From: Citrobacter sp. Awk 4
GTDB taxonomy: Bacteria; Pseudomonadota; Gammaproteobacteria; Enterobacterales; Enterobacteriaceae
DNA length: 64,000 bases
NCBI RefSeq assembly: GCF_028069725.1
Contig: NZ_JANEWG010000008.1
Location: forward strand, 1-64,000
Reading direction: 5' to 3'
The translations under genes and the position numbers were made by a program. The notes below the pieces were generated by a model that worked only from the letters and a program-made list of their open reading frames with translations, searched no databases and had not been told where the DNA came from. Numbering within the stretch: position 1 is the first letter of the stretch; each line of letters opens with the position of its first letter. This document shows positions 51,903-59,544 of the stretch, piece by piece.

Positions 51903-53255
51903 ATGGCATTTGCGATGAAAGTAATCTCACAAGTTGAAGCGCAGCGTAAGATTCTGGAAGAAGCGGTATCGACAGCACTGGAGTTAGCGTCAGGCAAATC
52001 GGATGGTGCGGAAGTCGCCGTCAGTAAGACGACCGGTATCAGCGTTAGCACCCGTTATGGTGAAGTGGAGAACGTAGAATTCAATAGTGATGGCGCTCTG
52101 GGCATCACCGTGTATCACCAGAACCGTAAAGGCAGCGCGTCATCCACCGATTTAAGCCCACAGGCGATAGCCCGCACCGTTCAGGCGGCGTTGGATATCG
52201 CTCGCTATACGTCGCCGGATCCGTGTGCAGGCGTCGCAGACAAAGAACTGCTGGCCTTTGACGCGCCGGACCTTGATCTGTTCCACCCCGCTGACGTCTC
52301 CCCGGATGAAGCCATTGAACTGGCGGCGCGCGCCGAACAGGCTTCCCTGCAGGCGGATAAACGTATCACCAATACCGAAGGCGGCAGCTTTAACAGCCAC
52401 TACGGCATTAAAGTGTTTGGCAACAGCCACGGCATGTTGCAGGGCTATTGCTCCACCCGTCATTCGCTTTCCAGCTGTGTTATCGCAGAAGAGAATGGCG
52501 AAATGGAGCGTGATTACGCGTATACCATTGGCCGCGCCCTGGGCGATTTACAAACGCCGGAATGGGTGGGGGAGGAGTGCGCTCGTCGTACCTTATCTCG
52601 CCTGGCGCCGCGCAAACTGTCCACTATGAAAGCGCCGGTCATCTTTGCCAATGAAGTGGCGACCGGGCTGTTTGGCCATCTGGTGGGCGCCATTGCGGGC
52701 GGTTCGGTGTATCGCAAGTCCACTTTCCTGCTCGACTCGCTGGGCAAACAGATCCTGCCAGAGTGGTTGACCATTGAGGAGCATCCGCATCTGCGAAAAG
52801 GGCTGGCCTCTTCACCGTTCGACAGCGAAGGCGTGCGTACGGAGCGTCGCGACATCGTGAAAGATGGCGTACTGACCCAGTGGCTGCTGACCAACTATTC
52901 GGCGCGTAAATTAGGGCTGAAAAGCACCGGACACGCGGGCGGCATTCACAACTGGCGTATTGCCGGACAGGGCCTGAACTTTGAGCAGATGCTGAAAGAG
53001 ATGGGAACGGGTCTGGTGGTGACGGAGCTGATGGGACAAGGCGTGAGCGGCATTACCGGCGACTATTCCCGCGGTGCGGCGGGCTTCTGGGTCGAAAACG
53101 GTGAAATTCAGTATCCGGTGAGCGAGATAACTATTGCCGGTAACTTAAAAGAGATGTGGCGCAATATTGTGACCGTGGGTAATGATATTGAAATGCGTAG
53201 CAATATACAGTGTGGTTCAGTGCTGTTACCGGAGATGAAAATCGCCGGGCAGTAG
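51903..53255 (+). CDS. tldE: TldE (PmbA), metalloprotease partner subunit
   Basis: 450 residues. It forms a heterodimeric protease with TldD; TldD carries the zinc HExxxH, TldE does not. The pair degrades the CcdA antitoxin and helps process microcin B17. The sequence is close to E. coli throughout, including [18 protein letters not shown] and [34 protein letters not shown]. The ATG at 51903 gives the E. coli start; an in-frame ATG at 51834 is not supported. Confidence 0.97.
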   Translation: MAFAMKVISQVEAQRKILEEAVSTALELASGKSDGAEVAVSKTTGISVSTRYGEVENVEFNSDGALGITVYHQNRKGSASSTDLSPQAIARTVQAALDIARYTSPDPCAGVADKELLAFDAPDLDLFHPADVSPDEAIELAARAEQASLQADKRITNTEGGSFNSHYGIKVFGNSHGMLQGYCSTRHSLSSCVIAEENGEMERDYAYTIGRALGDLQTPEWVGEECARRTLSRLAPRKLSTMKAPVIFANEVATGLFGHLVGAIAGGSVYRKSTFLLDSLGKQILPEWLTIEEHPHLRKGLASSPFDSEGVRTERRDIVKDGVLTQWLLTNYSARKLGLKSTGHAGGIHNWRIAGQGLNFEQMLKEMGTGLVVTELMGQGVSGITGDYSRGAAGFWVENGEIQYPVSEITIAGNLKEMWRNIVTVGNDIEMRSNIQCGSVLLPEMKIAGQ

Positions 53256-53312
53256 TCTCAAATGGCGCGACCTGCCGCGCCATAAACTTCAATAATAAAA
53301 AGGAAGTGAGCA

Positions 53313-53702
53313 ATGCGTAAAAACCTGTTAGCGATGCTGGCTGTGTCATCTCTCGTGCTGAGCTCGGCCAATGTGTTTGCGGCCGATCTTGAAGATGACA
53401 TGGGGATCCTCAGCGACAATTTGAAAGTGGTCGAGAAAACGGATAACGCAACGGAATTGAAAGATGCGTTAACCAAAATGCGTGCCGCTGCGCTGGATGC
53501 CCAAAAAGCCACACCACCGAAACTGGAAAACAAATCTCCCGATAGCCCGGAAATGAAAGATTTCCATCAAGGCTTAGAGACGTTGGTTGGTCAGATCGAC
53601 GGGGCGCTAAAACTGGCGAATGAAGGCAAAGTGAAAGAGGCGAAAGCGGCGGCAGAAGAATTCAAAACTACCCGCAACGAGAACCATAAGAAGTTTCGTT
53701 AA
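53313..53702 (+). CDS. cybC: Cytochrome b562
   Basis: 129 residues: a signal peptide of 23 residues (cleavage VFA/ADLEDD) and a 106-residue four-helix-bundle cytochrome. Both haem ligands are kept: Met7 of the mature protein (residue 30) and His102 (residue 125). The gene is therefore intact, whereas in E. coli K-12 it is annotated with a problem at the start. It is a periplasmic electron carrier of unknown partner. A REP hairpin follows. Confidence 0.96.
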   Translation: MRKNLLAMLAVSSLVLSSANVFAADLEDDMGILSDNLKVVEKTDNATELKDALTKMRAAALDAQKATPPKLENKSPDSPEMKDFHQGLETLVGQIDGALKLANEGKVKEAKAAAEEFKTTRNENHKKFR

Positions 53703-53712
53703 TTTTTGACTA

Positions 53713-53766
53713 CCGGCCTACTGAACACCGTAGGCCGGATAAGACGCTTTGCATCGCCACCTGACA
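53713..53766. repeat. REP element after cybC
   Basis: CCGGCCTAC (53713-53721) and GTAGGCCGG (53730-53738) pair perfectly; the second arm begins a standard REP (GTAGGCCGGATAAGACGCTTTG) to about 53766. It separates cybC from the following operon. Confidence 0.88.
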
Positions 53767-54051
53767 ACTGCATTTGACTCATAAGTAACCCCTATCTCTG
53801 TCACACTTTTTCACTTTAAAAAATCTCAAGATTGTTCTTTGACTGTGCCTTTCCCCTCTTCTTTCTGAGGAGCGCGTCACACTAATCCAGCGATAAATCA
53901 GCAAAACCGCCTTTTCTGTGGAACAGATCACCCCTGCCACTCGTCTTTCCACTTCGAAGTGGAAAACAACTCGCTACAAACTATTAACCTCCACCGTTAG
54001 TTTTATCCCAGAGACATTAATGGGGTATGACGAGTGAATAACGGAGCAGTA
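53767..54051 (+). promoter_or_regulatory. Upstream region of the SFCGS/DUF4310-4312 operon
   Basis: About 285 bases with no gene. The outstanding element is the 20-bp palindrome at 53946-53965. No sigma-54 pair (TGGCAC-N5-TTGC) was found. A weak A/T-rich stretch near 53990-54010 could carry a -10 box. The region is the natural target of the PRD-type activator encoded at the end of the operon. Confidence 0.5.
53946..53965. promoter_or_regulatory. 20-bp perfect palindrome, likely operator of the operon
   Basis: TTTCCACTTCGAAGTGGAAA is an exact 20-base palindrome. It lies about 90-105 bases upstream of the first gene start (54052). Its length and symmetry suit a dimeric HTH regulator; the MtlR/ManR-type activator at 59545 is the prime candidate. 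It could also be a hairpin in the leader, but no T-run follows. Confidence 0.6.
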
Positions 54052-54372
54052 ATGACCAACACGGGGGAACAGGTGGCGCAGATTAGCGAACTGGCCGATC
54101 GCATGCTGGCGCAGGTGTATGCCTTGCTCAGCGAGCACCACATCATTCCCAACGCCGTACAGGAACAAATGCTGACGTCTCATGTTCGCGCCATGGCGCA
54201 CCGGTCGGTGACGGGCGAGCCTCTGCCGGAAGTGGATGCCAGTTTGTTTGATGAAATCTCAGCCGATTCGATGGCGCTTGCCCACGATGTGGTCGCCGCG
54301 TTTGGCAATCTTCCTGAGGAAGAAGCCTGGCTGCTGTCAGTACATTTTGAAGTCGCAAAAGACAATCTTTAA
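54052..54372 (+). CDS. Stand-alone PRD-domain protein
   Basis: 106 residues from the ATG at 54052, with GGAG upstream (a GTG at 54034 would add six residues). It is a single PTS-regulation domain (PRD) with the two conserved histidine contexts LTSHVRAMAHR (His44) and LLSVHFEVA (His98), and no DNA- or RNA-binding part. In full regulators, PRDs are phosphorylated by HPr or IIB. A solo PRD at the head of an operon could be a phosphate acceptor, a partner for the regulator, or part of the transport complex. Its exact role is unknown. SFCGS follows after 10 bases. Confidence 0.78.
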   Translation: MTNTGEQVAQISELADRMLAQVYALLSEHHIIPNAVQEQMLTSHVRAMAHRSVTGEPLPEVDASLFDEISADSMALAHDVVAAFGNLPEEEAWLLSVHFEVAKDNL

Positions 54373-54382
54373 GGAGCAAATA

Positions 54383-54745
54383 ATGGAACAGATTACAGTC
54401 GTGATTGGCGATCGTCTGGGTAAAGGCCAGAAAGTGGCGGCAGGTGTCGAGAAAGCCGGTGGTCGTGCGGTTGTCGTGCCTGGCGTCGCAGCAGACATGA
54501 AACTGGGTGATGTGATGAAGGCGGAAAACGCGACCTTTGGTATCTCTTTTTGCGGCAGCGGCGGCGCGGGTGCGATTACGGCGCAGACCAAATACGGCTA
54601 CAAAGCCAAATACGGCATGCGTTCAGTTGAAGAAGGCGTCACCGCCATCAACGAAGGCTGCAATGTGCTGGGGTTCGGCTTTATGGATAAAGAGGAACTT
54701 GGCGAGCGCCTGGTACAGGCGTGGCAGAAGAAACACGGCGCTTAA
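54383..54745 (+). CDS. Glycine-rich SFCGS-family protein
   Basis: 120 residues from the ATG at 54383, which has AAGGAG upstream at 54371-54376. The signature is GISFCGSGGAGAITAQTKYG, with the cysteine at residue 57. The protein is small, cytoplasmic and glycine-rich. The family has no proven function. The loop C-G-S-G resembles the P-loop that carries the phospho-cysteine in PTS IIB proteins, which is suggestive but unproven. The same family (as YhfU-like) sits beside a membrane protein and PLP enzyme in the E. coli yhf cluster. DUF4312 follows after 2 bases. Confidence 0.8.
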   Translation: MEQITVVIGDRLGKGQKVAAGVEKAGGRAVVVPGVAADMKLGDVMKAENATFGISFCGSGGAGAITAQTKYGYKAKYGMRSVEEGVTAINEGCNVLGFGFMDKEELGERLVQAWQKKHGA

Positions 54746-54747
54746 GT

Positions 54748-55047
54748 ATGAAAGAACAATTCACCACCACGGTGAGAGTCACCGGTAAAGGCGAAGCCAA
54801 ATCGCGCGCCTTTGCTGATGCGCTGAATCATGTTCAGGCAGCGGTGATGAAGGCATCGCCGCATATCTTACTGCGTATTGAGCCACAGGATGTGCAGGTT
54901 GTTCAGGCGCGTGAAGCGGTGCGAAAAGAAGCGTTTCTGTTCTTCTTTTTGCGCCGGGAAAGGCACACCTACAGCGTGGAGCTGGATGTGACCGTTAACG
55001 TGACTGCCATCAATCTGGACAAGGTGGACTTTGTCGCACAACGCTGA
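54748..55047 (+). CDS. DUF4312-family small cytoplasmic protein
   Basis: 99 residues from the ATG at 54748. It starts MKEQFTTTVRVTGKGEAKSRAFADALNHVQAAV and ends VNVTAINLDKVDFVAQR; no signal peptide or membrane segment is seen. The pattern of alternating hydrophobic strands suggests a small alpha/beta fold. Found together with DUF4311, DUF4310 and SFCGS genes. Its role is unknown. It begins 2 bases after the SFCGS stop, so expression is tightly coupled. Confidence 0.77.
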   Translation: MKEQFTTTVRVTGKGEAKSRAFADALNHVQAAVMKASPHILLRIEPQDVQVVQAREAVRKEAFLFFFLRRERHTYSVELDVTVNVTAINLDKVDFVAQR

Positions 55048-55069
55048 TTCTTACTAGAAGGGCAGACTA

Positions 55070-55846
55070 ATGTTCCTGATTATATTAATAAAATCGCTCA
55101 TTATCGGCGGTTTAGTCGGCGTCGGTGTCGGCGCTGGAGCTGCACGCATGTTTCATGCGCCTACCACACAGGGGATGGGCGCATTTCGTACGTTGGGAGA
55201 ACTGAACTCCTGTGAAGGGGATCCCGCTTCCCATTTCTCTTTTGGTCTGGGGTTCTTCTTCAATGCCTGGGCCTCTTCCGTTGCGGCGGGGGCATTCACT
55301 CAGGACGTCGACCACCGCATCATCCCCAACTGGGGTGCGGCAGCGCTGATGGTGAAAAATCGCAACATCGGAGAGACGTTGCACGATCCTAAGCGCATGG
55401 CGATCGCCTGCGGCATTATCGGCATGATCGTTGTGACCTTCCTTAACCTCACCGCCTCTTCGGTACCAGCAGCGCTTCAGGTAACTGCAGTTAAGGTACT
55501 GGTACCTGCGGCCAACCTGTTGGTCAACACCGTGATGCCCGTGATCTTCTGGCTGGCGGCCATCGATGCCGGTAAGAAATCAGGTTTCTGGGCCACTGTC
55601 TTTGGCGGCGCGGCGCAGTTGATCATGGGGAACGCCGTACCAGGGCTGGTACTGGGTATTTTGATCGGCAAAGGCGTTGAAGAGAGCGGCTGGAACCACG
55701 TTACCAAAGTGATGATGGTGGCTATTGTGGCGCTGTTTGTGCTGAGCGGTTTCTTCCGTGGTTTCGACATGAAGATGATCGAATCCTTCCACATGACCGT
55801 GCCGAACTGGCTCGAACTGATCCACAACTCGCTTAGCGGTAAATAA
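55070..55846 (+). CDS. DUF4311-family membrane protein
   Basis: 258 residues with about six to seven membrane segments. Conserved-looking loops are FRTLGELNSCEGDPASHFSFGLGFFFNAWASS (residues about 42-73), which has acidic and cysteine residues near the membrane, and GNAVPGLVLGILIGKGVEESGW near 185-206. Its ribosome site is GAAGGGCAGACTA. With DUF4310 it is one of two membrane proteins in the operon, so the pair may form a channel or carrier. No known transporter motif was recognised. Confidence 0.78.
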   Translation: MFLIILIKSLIIGGLVGVGVGAGAARMFHAPTTQGMGAFRTLGELNSCEGDPASHFSFGLGFFFNAWASSVAAGAFTQDVDHRIIPNWGAAALMVKNRNIGETLHDPKRMAIACGIIGMIVVTFLNLTASSVPAALQVTAVKVLVPAANLLVNTVMPVIFWLAAIDAGKKSGFWATVFGGAAQLIMGNAVPGLVLGILIGKGVEESGWNHVTKVMMVAIVALFVLSGFFRGFDMKMIESFHMTVPNWLELIHNSLSGK

Positions 55847-55857
55847 CGGAGACCACC

Positions 55858-56502
55858 ATGGAACAGAATAAAGGTTTTTGGTATGCCGACTGGTCGTTTC
55901 CGATCTTTGTTGGTCTGCTCTCCTCCGGCGTGTTTGCCGGGACACACATGTACTATCTTTATGGGATTGGCGCGTTTAATGAAGTGGCCTTTGTGGCCAT
56001 GCTGAAAGCAGGGATGGATACCGGTGTTTACGGCGCGGTGGCGGCGTTTGGCGCAAGTTTCCTGTTTGCCCGCATCATCGAAGGGTCGCTGGTGGGGATT
56101 CTGGATATCGGCGGCGCGATCCAGACTGGTGTGGGTTTAGGCGTGCCGGCACTGTTGCTGGGGGCGGGGATCATCTTCCCGGTGGCGAACTTTATCGCCT
56201 CCCTGGCGACTGGTCTGGTGATTGGTCTGGCAATTGGCTACATCATTATTCTGGCGCGCAAATTTACCATCAACCAAAGCGATTCCACCTACGGGGCGGA
56301 TGTGATGATGGGTGCCGGTAATGCCTCTGGCCGTTTCCTCGGACCGTTGATTATCCTCAGCGCGATGACCGCATCTATTCCTATTGGTATTGGTTCTTTG
56401 GCTGGGGCGCTGTTGTTTTACCTCTGGCAGAAGCCGATCACCGGTGGCGCGATCCTCGGCGCGATGATTTTAGGCTCTATCTTCCCGATTGCTATTAGCT
56501 AA
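55858..56502 (+). CDS. DUF4310-family membrane protein
   Basis: 214 residues with about five to six membrane segments. A loop STYGADVMMGAGNASGRFLGPLIILSAMTA (about 140-170) has conserved-type Asp, Asn and Arg between segments and may be a substrate or partner site. It starts 11 bases after DUF4311 with GGAGACC upstream. The two probably form a complex. It resembles no classified carrier by eye. Confidence 0.78.
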   Translation: MEQNKGFWYADWSFPIFVGLLSSGVFAGTHMYYLYGIGAFNEVAFVAMLKAGMDTGVYGAVAAFGASFLFARIIEGSLVGILDIGGAIQTGVGLGVPALLLGAGIIFPVANFIASLATGLVIGLAIGYIIILARKFTINQSDSTYGADVMMGAGNASGRFLGPLIILSAMTASIPIGIGSLAGALLFYLWQKPITGGAILGAMILGSIFPIAIS

Positions 56503-56546
56503 ATCCTCTGACGGGTGGCAAACACCCGTCCTGACAGGAGAGTGAT

Positions 56547-57680
56547 ATGTTTGATTTACTCCTGCGCCGTGCGCGTCTGGTTGACGATACGGTCAGTGAT
56601 ATCGCGTTGAAAGACGGCAAAATTGCCGCAGTGGGGGACATTAACGCGCCGGCCGCCAAAACCGTGGATCTGCACGGCGAGTATTTCGTCAGCGCCGGAT
56701 GGATCGATTCCCACGTTCACTGCTATACCAAATCCCCGATTTACTATGATGAACCCGATAGCATAGGTATTGCTACCGGGGTGACGACCGTGGTGGATGC
56801 GGGCAGTACCGGCGCCGACGACATTGATGATTTTTATGCGCTGACTCGCGAAGCAGCGACCGACGTTTACGCGTTGCTGAATATTTCTCGTGTCGGGCTG
56901 ATTGCGCAGAACGAGCTGGCCGTTATGGCCAACATTGATGGCGATGCGGTGACGCAGGCGGTAAAACGTCACCCCGATTTTATTGTTGGCCTGAAAGCGC
57001 GGATGAGCAGCAGCGTGGTGGGAGAAAACGGTATTACGCCGCTGGAACACGCCAAAACGATGCAAAAAGAGAACGGCAATTTGCCGCTGATGGTGCACAT
57101 CGGCAACAACCCGCCGGATCTGGACGAGATTGTCGAATATCTGAACGCTGGCGACATGATTACCCACTGTTACAACGGTAAACCAAACCGCATTTTGACC
57201 CCCGGTGGTGAATTGCGGGCGTCGGTGACCCGGGCGCTTCAGCGCGGTGTGCGTCTGGACGTCGGACACGGTTCCGCCAGCCTGAACTTCGCGGTCGCGC
57301 AACGTGCCATCCGCTTAGGGATTTTACCGCATACCATCAGCTCCGATATCTATTGTCGCAACCGGATAAGCGGTCCGGTGCATTCGCTCGCCAATGTGAT
57401 GTCGAAATTTCTCGCGATGGGGATGTCGCTACCGCAGGTCATTGATTGCGTCACGGCAAATGCCGCTGACAGCCTGAATCTGAAAAGCAAAGGGCGTATT
57501 CAGGTGGGGAGGGATGCCGATTTGACCCTCTTTACGCTTAAGCGCCAGCCGATGGTGCTGATGGATTCAGAAAACGACAGCTTACAGGCTGAAGAGATGC
57601 TGGTGCCAATTGCCGCCGTACGTGCGGGCAAGGGCTATGTAACCCAACAAGGGAGCGAAGAATATGACTTCGATTTTTGA
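56547..57680 (+). CDS. Amidohydrolase/deacetylase-family metallohydrolase
   Basis: 377 residues. It is of the amidohydrolase superfamily, subgroup of EF_0837/Atu3266-like deacetylases. Metal ligands: GWIDSHVHCYT (HxH near residue 56), a lysine in FIVGLKARMSS (K153 region), and later VHIGNNPPD, DMITHCYNGK and SDIYCRN (Asp near 269). Characterised relatives cleave acetyl esters of mandelate in vitro, but their true substrates are unknown. Here, just before DgaE and DgaF, it may remove an acyl group to yield the amino sugar acid. It overlaps dgaE by 17 bases. Confidence 0.85.
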   Translation: MFDLLLRRARLVDDTVSDIALKDGKIAAVGDINAPAAKTVDLHGEYFVSAGWIDSHVHCYTKSPIYYDEPDSIGIATGVTTVVDAGSTGADDIDDFYALTREAATDVYALLNISRVGLIAQNELAVMANIDGDAVTQAVKRHPDFIVGLKARMSSSVVGENGITPLEHAKTMQKENGNLPLMVHIGNNPPDLDEIVEYLNAGDMITHCYNGKPNRILTPGGELRASVTRALQRGVRLDVGHGSASLNFAVAQRAIRLGILPHTISSDIYCRNRISGPVHSLANVMSKFLAMGMSLPQVIDCVTANAADSLNLKSKGRIQVGRDADLTLFTLKRQPMVLMDSENDSLQAEEMLVPIAAVRAGKGYVTQQGSEEYDFDF

Positions 57681-58782
57681 GAAATACAATTTAAAACAGG
57701 TAATTAATGCTTCTGGCCGTATGACGGCGCTTGGCGTATCGACACCGCGTCCGGAAGTCATCCAGGCGACAATGGATGGCATAAACCAATACTTTGAAAT
57801 GAAGGATTTGGTTAACAAAACGGGGGAGTACATTGCCAGGTTGCTCGATGTGGAAGGGGCTACGGTAGTCTCTTGCGCCTCAGCAGGGATTGCCCAGTCG
57901 GTCGCCGCCATTCTGGTTAAAGACAGTGACTGGCTGCTGGAAAACCTGCATGTCACTCCGATAGAAAATAATGAGATCGTTATTCCGAAAGGCCATAACG
58001 TTAACTTTGGCGCACCGGTCGGCACGATGGTGGCGCTGGGCGGCGGCAAGCTGGTCGAAGCGGGCTACGCCAACGAATGTTCCGCTGCACAGCTGGGGGC
58101 TGCGATTACACCGCGCACTGCGGCTATCCTCTATATCAAATCTCACCACTGTGTGCAGAAAAGCATGCTCAGCGTGGAGCAGGCGGTTGTGGTTGCACGT
58201 AAGCACAACCTGCCGCTGATCGTTGATGCGGCGGCGGAAGAGGATCTGCAGCGCTACTACCGTTCTGGCGCAGATCTGGTTATCTACAGCGGTGCGAAAG
58301 CCATTGAAGGGCCGACCAGCGGACTGGTGATCGGCAAAACCCAATACGTTGAATGGGTGAAACGCCAGACGGCGGGTATTGGTCGGGCAATGAAGGTGGG
58401 TAAAGAGGGCATTCTCGGTCTCACCTGCGCCATCGAACTGTATCTGACCGCGCAGAAAGAGAGCGGGGCGGAAATGGTGGAAAAAATGACGCCGTTTATC
58501 GCTGAGCTGAATACGATTAATGGCGTGACCGCTCGCGTGGTGTGGGACATCGCCGGGCGCGATATTGCCCGCACCGAAATTAAATTCGATGAAGCGTTAA
58601 CTGGCATCTCCACGGGCGATTTGGTTGAAGCGCTCAAACAGGGTGAATACGCCATTTATTTTCGTGGACACAAAGCCAATGAAGGGATCATTGAAGCCGA
58701 TGTCCGCAGCGTAGATCGTGCGCAGCTGGCGATTGTGGCGCGCCGTATCGGCGAAGTGATTCGCCGGGAGGAAAACGCATGA
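57664..58782 (+). CDS. DgaE-family PLP-dependent ammonia-lyase
   Basis: 372 residues. A fold-type I PLP enzyme with the probable Schiff-base lysine in YSGAKAIEGPTSG near residue 212 and a DAAAEEDL cofactor-binding aspartate near 185. The Salmonella homologue DgaE is D-glucosaminate-6-phosphate ammonia-lyase, which makes 2-keto-3-deoxygluconate 6-phosphate (KDGP) and ammonia. The 5' end overlaps the deacetylase by 17 bases and the 3' end overlaps dgaF by four (ATGA). Exact substrate stereochemistry is not visible. Confidence 0.86.
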   Translation: MTSIFEKYNLKQVINASGRMTALGVSTPRPEVIQATMDGINQYFEMKDLVNKTGEYIARLLDVEGATVVSCASAGIAQSVAAILVKDSDWLLENLHVTPIENNEIVIPKGHNVNFGAPVGTMVALGGGKLVEAGYANECSAAQLGAAITPRTAAILYIKSHHCVQKSMLSVEQAVVVARKHNLPLIVDAAAEEDLQRYYRSGADLVIYSGAKAIEGPTSGLVIGKTQYVEWVKRQTAGIGRAMKVGKEGILGLTCAIELYLTAQKESGAEMVEKMTPFIAELNTINGVTARVVWDIAGRDIARTEIKFDEALTGISTGDLVEALKQGEYAIYFRGHKANEGIIEADVRSVDRAQLAIVARRIGEVIRREENA

Positions 58783-59519
58783 AGCTGGCACCAAACTTTT
58801 ACCGCGATCGCGTCTGTCTGAATGTTCTGGCGGGCTCAAAAGAGAATGCCCGTGAAATTTACGCGGCGGCGGAAGGTCATGTCCTGGTCGGCGTGCTCTC
58901 TAAAAATTATCCGGATGTGGAAAGTGCCGTCGCGGATATGCGCGAATACGCGGCGCTTATCGATAACGCCCTCTCCGTGGGGCTGGGGGCAGGTGATCCG
59001 AATCAGTCGGCGATGGTTAGTGAAATTTCCCGCCTGGTGCAACCTCAACATGTTAATCAGGTGTTTACCGGCGTGGCGACCAGCCGCGCGTGGTTAGGGC
59101 AGAATGAGACGGTGGTGAACGGTCTGGTGTCGCCTACCGGTACACCTGGCATGGTGAAGATTTCCACCGGTCCGCTGAGCAGCAAAGCGCCGGATGGCAT
59201 TGTACCGGTAGAGACAGCCATTGCACTGCTCAAAGATTTTGGCGGCAGTTCAATTAAATACTTCCCGATGGGGGGGCTGGAGTGCCGTGACGAGTACAAA
59301 GCAGTGGCTGAAGCCTGCGCCCGTTATGACTTCTGGCTGGAACCCACTGGCGGTATTGATCTGGAAAACTTCGCCGAGATATTGCAGATAGCTCTTGATG
59401 CAGGTGTTAGCAAAATCATTCCTCACATCTATAGTTCAATTATTGATAAGGTGAGTGGAAACACGCGTCCGGATGATGTGCGGCAACTGCTGGCCATTAC
59501 CCGGGAATGCGTAGGTTAA
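58779..59519 (+). CDS. DgaF-family KDGP aldolase
   Basis: 246 residues. It resembles the Salmonella DgaF protein, a 2-keto-3-deoxygluconate-6-phosphate aldolase of a class different from Eda. It would split KDGP into pyruvate and glyceraldehyde 3-phosphate. Candidate active-site stretches are GLVSPTGTPGMVKISTGPL (lysine near 125) and IKYFPMGGLECRDEY near 160-172. The start overlaps dgaE by four bases. The regulator follows after 25 bases. Confidence 0.85.
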   Translation: MKLAPNFYRDRVCLNVLAGSKENAREIYAAAEGHVLVGVLSKNYPDVESAVADMREYAALIDNALSVGLGAGDPNQSAMVSEISRLVQPQHVNQVFTGVATSRAWLGQNETVVNGLVSPTGTPGMVKISTGPLSSKAPDGIVPVETAIALLKDFGGSSIKYFPMGGLECRDEYKAVAEACARYDFWLEPTGGIDLENFAEILQIALDAGVSKIIPHIYSSIIDKVSGNTRPDDVRQLLAITRECVG

Positions 59520-59544
59520 CCGGCAACCCGACGAGGAAACTGAC

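Noticed and set aside
53767..54051. Sigma-54 promoter for the DUF4310-4312 operon
   Set aside because: Some PRD regulators act with sigma-54, but no TGGCAC-N5-TTGC pair was found and the regulator here lacks the AAA+ domain needed for sigma-54.
56556..57302. Open frame of 248 codons on - opposite the deacetylase
   Set aside because: It is a shadow frame rich in His and Arg, typical of the reverse complement of a coding gene.
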